Shown here piece after piece: positions 63,157 to 64,000 of a DNA stretch of 64,000 nucleotides (positions are counted from its first letter, which is position 1; every line of letters starts with the position of its first letter). Location of the stretch: the NCBI RefSeq assembly GCF_018449525.1, contig NZ_JAAVUS010000005.1, positions 152,001 to 216,000 on the forward strand. Reading direction: 5' to 3'. The DNA is from Bradyrhizobium sp. dw_78. Lineage in GTDB: Bacteria > Pseudomonadota > Alphaproteobacteria > Rhizobiales > Xanthobacteraceae. Under the pieces are notes generated by a model that was given only the letters and a program-made list of their open reading frames with translations, made no database searches and was not told the DNA's origin. Position numbers and translations under genes: made by a program.

Positions 63157-64000
63157 ATGACCGCCGATACCGCCATGTCCGCTGAAACCCAGCCGTTCCA
63201 GGCTGAAGTGGCCGAACTCCTGCACCTGATGGTGCATTCGGTCTATTCGGAAACCGACATCTTCCTGCGCGAACTGATCTCGAACGCGTCGGATGCCTGC
63301 GACAAACTGCGCTACGAGGCGATTGCCGCGCCGGAGCTGATCGCCGACGGCGAGCCGCCGAAAATCCGCATCGTGCCCGACAAGAAGGCGGATACGCTTG
63401 CGGTGGTCGACAACGGCATCGGCATGTCGCGCCAGGAACTGATCGACAATCTCGGCACCATCGCGCGCTCCGGCACCAAGTCCTTTCTGTCCCGCCTGAC
63501 CGAGGCCAAGGAAGGCGCCAATTTGATCGGCCAGTTCGGGGTCGGCTTCTATGCCGCCTTCATGGTCGCCGAGCGCATCGTCGTCACCAGCCGCCGTGCC
63601 GGAACCGACGAGGTCTGGATGTGGACGTCGTCCGGCGGCAGCGGATTCGAGATCGCGCAGGCGAGCGAAGAGGATGCCAAGCGTATCACGCGGGGCACCG
63701 AGATCGTGCTGCATCTGAAGCCGGATGCCAAAAAATATCTGGAAGCTTACGAGATCGAACGCATCGTCCGCGACTACTCGGACAATATCCAGTTTCCGAT
63801 CGAACTGGTGCCGGAAGAGGGCGAGCCGCGCCAGATCAATTCGGCCAGCGCGCTGTGGCAGCGGTCGAAATCGGAGCTGACCGAAGAAGACTACAAGCAG
63901 GCGTATAAATCGATCGCCGGCGCCTTCGACGAGCCGGCGATGACGCTGCATTATCGCGCCGAAGGCCGCCAGTCCTATGCCGTGCTGCTGTTCGCGCCAT
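63157..64000 (+). CDS. htpG: Molecular chaperone HtpG (Hsp90), 3' end beyond the window
   Basis: 281 visible codons from ATG 63157 (another in-frame ATG at 63175), no stop before the window edge. The GHKL ATPase domain is clear: [33 protein letters not shown] with the Mg-binding Asn, [27 protein letters not shown] and [15 protein letters not shown]. The middle domain begins with [13 protein letters not shown]. HtpG folds client proteins in the cytoplasm using ATP. Full proteins are about 620-630 residues, so more than half lies to the right. Confidence 0.96.
   Translation, partial: MTADTAMSAETQPFQAEVAELLHLMVHSVYSETDIFLRELISNASDACDKLRYEAIAAPELIADGEPPKIRIVPDKKADTLAVVDNGIGMSRQELIDNLGTIARSGTKSFLSRLTEAKEGANLIGQFGVGFYAAFMVAERIVVTSRRAGTDEVWMWTSSGGSGFEIAQASEEDAKRITRGTEIVLHLKPDAKKYLEAYEIERIVRDYSDNIQFPIELVPEEGEPRQINSASALWQRSKSELTEEDYKQAYKSIAGAFDEPAMTLHYRAEGRQSYAVLLFAP

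Noticed and set aside
63106..63951. 281-codon minus-strand frame at the right edge
   Set aside because: It lies opposite the htpG start, which has all Hsp90 ATPase motifs; the antisense frame has none.

Overview
The window looks like chromosomal DNA of a Bradyrhizobium/Rhodopseudomonas-type alphaproteobacterium. The evidence is high GC, the family mix (Porin_5, SURF1 with cyo, RegBA-like regulators, many small TetR/SDR/monooxygenase pairs), and an intergenic element at 44961-45052 that I recognise from memory as a dispersed repeat of bradyrhizobia. Genus is an inference; no 16S or other marker gene is present. I found no rRNA gene, CRISPR array or complete insertion sequence. The only tRNA sequence is a 3' fragment.

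Region 1 (1-18708, plus strand) is one co-directional cluster built around a 4262-residue filamentous-haemagglutinin-type exoprotein. Around it lie a Porin_5 outer-membrane protein (5' end outside the window), a periplasmic coiled-coil protein, a SurA/PrsA-type prolyl isomerase, two YbjN-like proteins, a TonB-C-like secreted protein, a lytic transglycosylase and a small secreted protein. Together they read as a surface-adhesin export and assembly set. No FhaC/TpsB transporter is in view.

Region 2 (18.8-34.4 kb) is accessory in character: LysR, three TetR and one HxlR regulator, each beside small oxidoreductases or hydrolases (SDR-like reductases, 2-hydroxyacid dehydrogenase, two FAD monooxygenases, two alpha/beta hydrolases, an NTF2-like protein). 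It also holds gene fragments, an HTH gene of unknown role and long non-coding gaps. It ends at a 3' tRNA-Arg fragment typical of an integration site. Clear palindromic operators lie upstream of two TetR genes.

Region 3 (34.4-47.3 kb) holds a PAS-PAS-GGDEF cyclase between two copies of a small repeat, an MHS-type MFS transporter, and divergently a cyoABCD-SURF1-sensor kinase-response regulator operon. That operon is a ubiquinol oxidase with its assembly factor and its own RegB/RegA-like redox pair. A small secreted protein, an MFS efflux gene and its divergent MarR regulator follow.

Region 4 (47.6-63 kb) is metabolic. It contains a three-subunit molybdenum hydroxylase of the PaoABC type with a divergent TetR, a DUF4403 protein, a cupin, and a plus-strand run of Tat-exported amidohydrolase, SDR and TRAP transporter (DctP plus fused DctQM). 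A lone MlaD/MCE protein and a single-chain ADP-forming acyl-CoA synthetase follow. The window closes inside htpG, which runs off the right edge.
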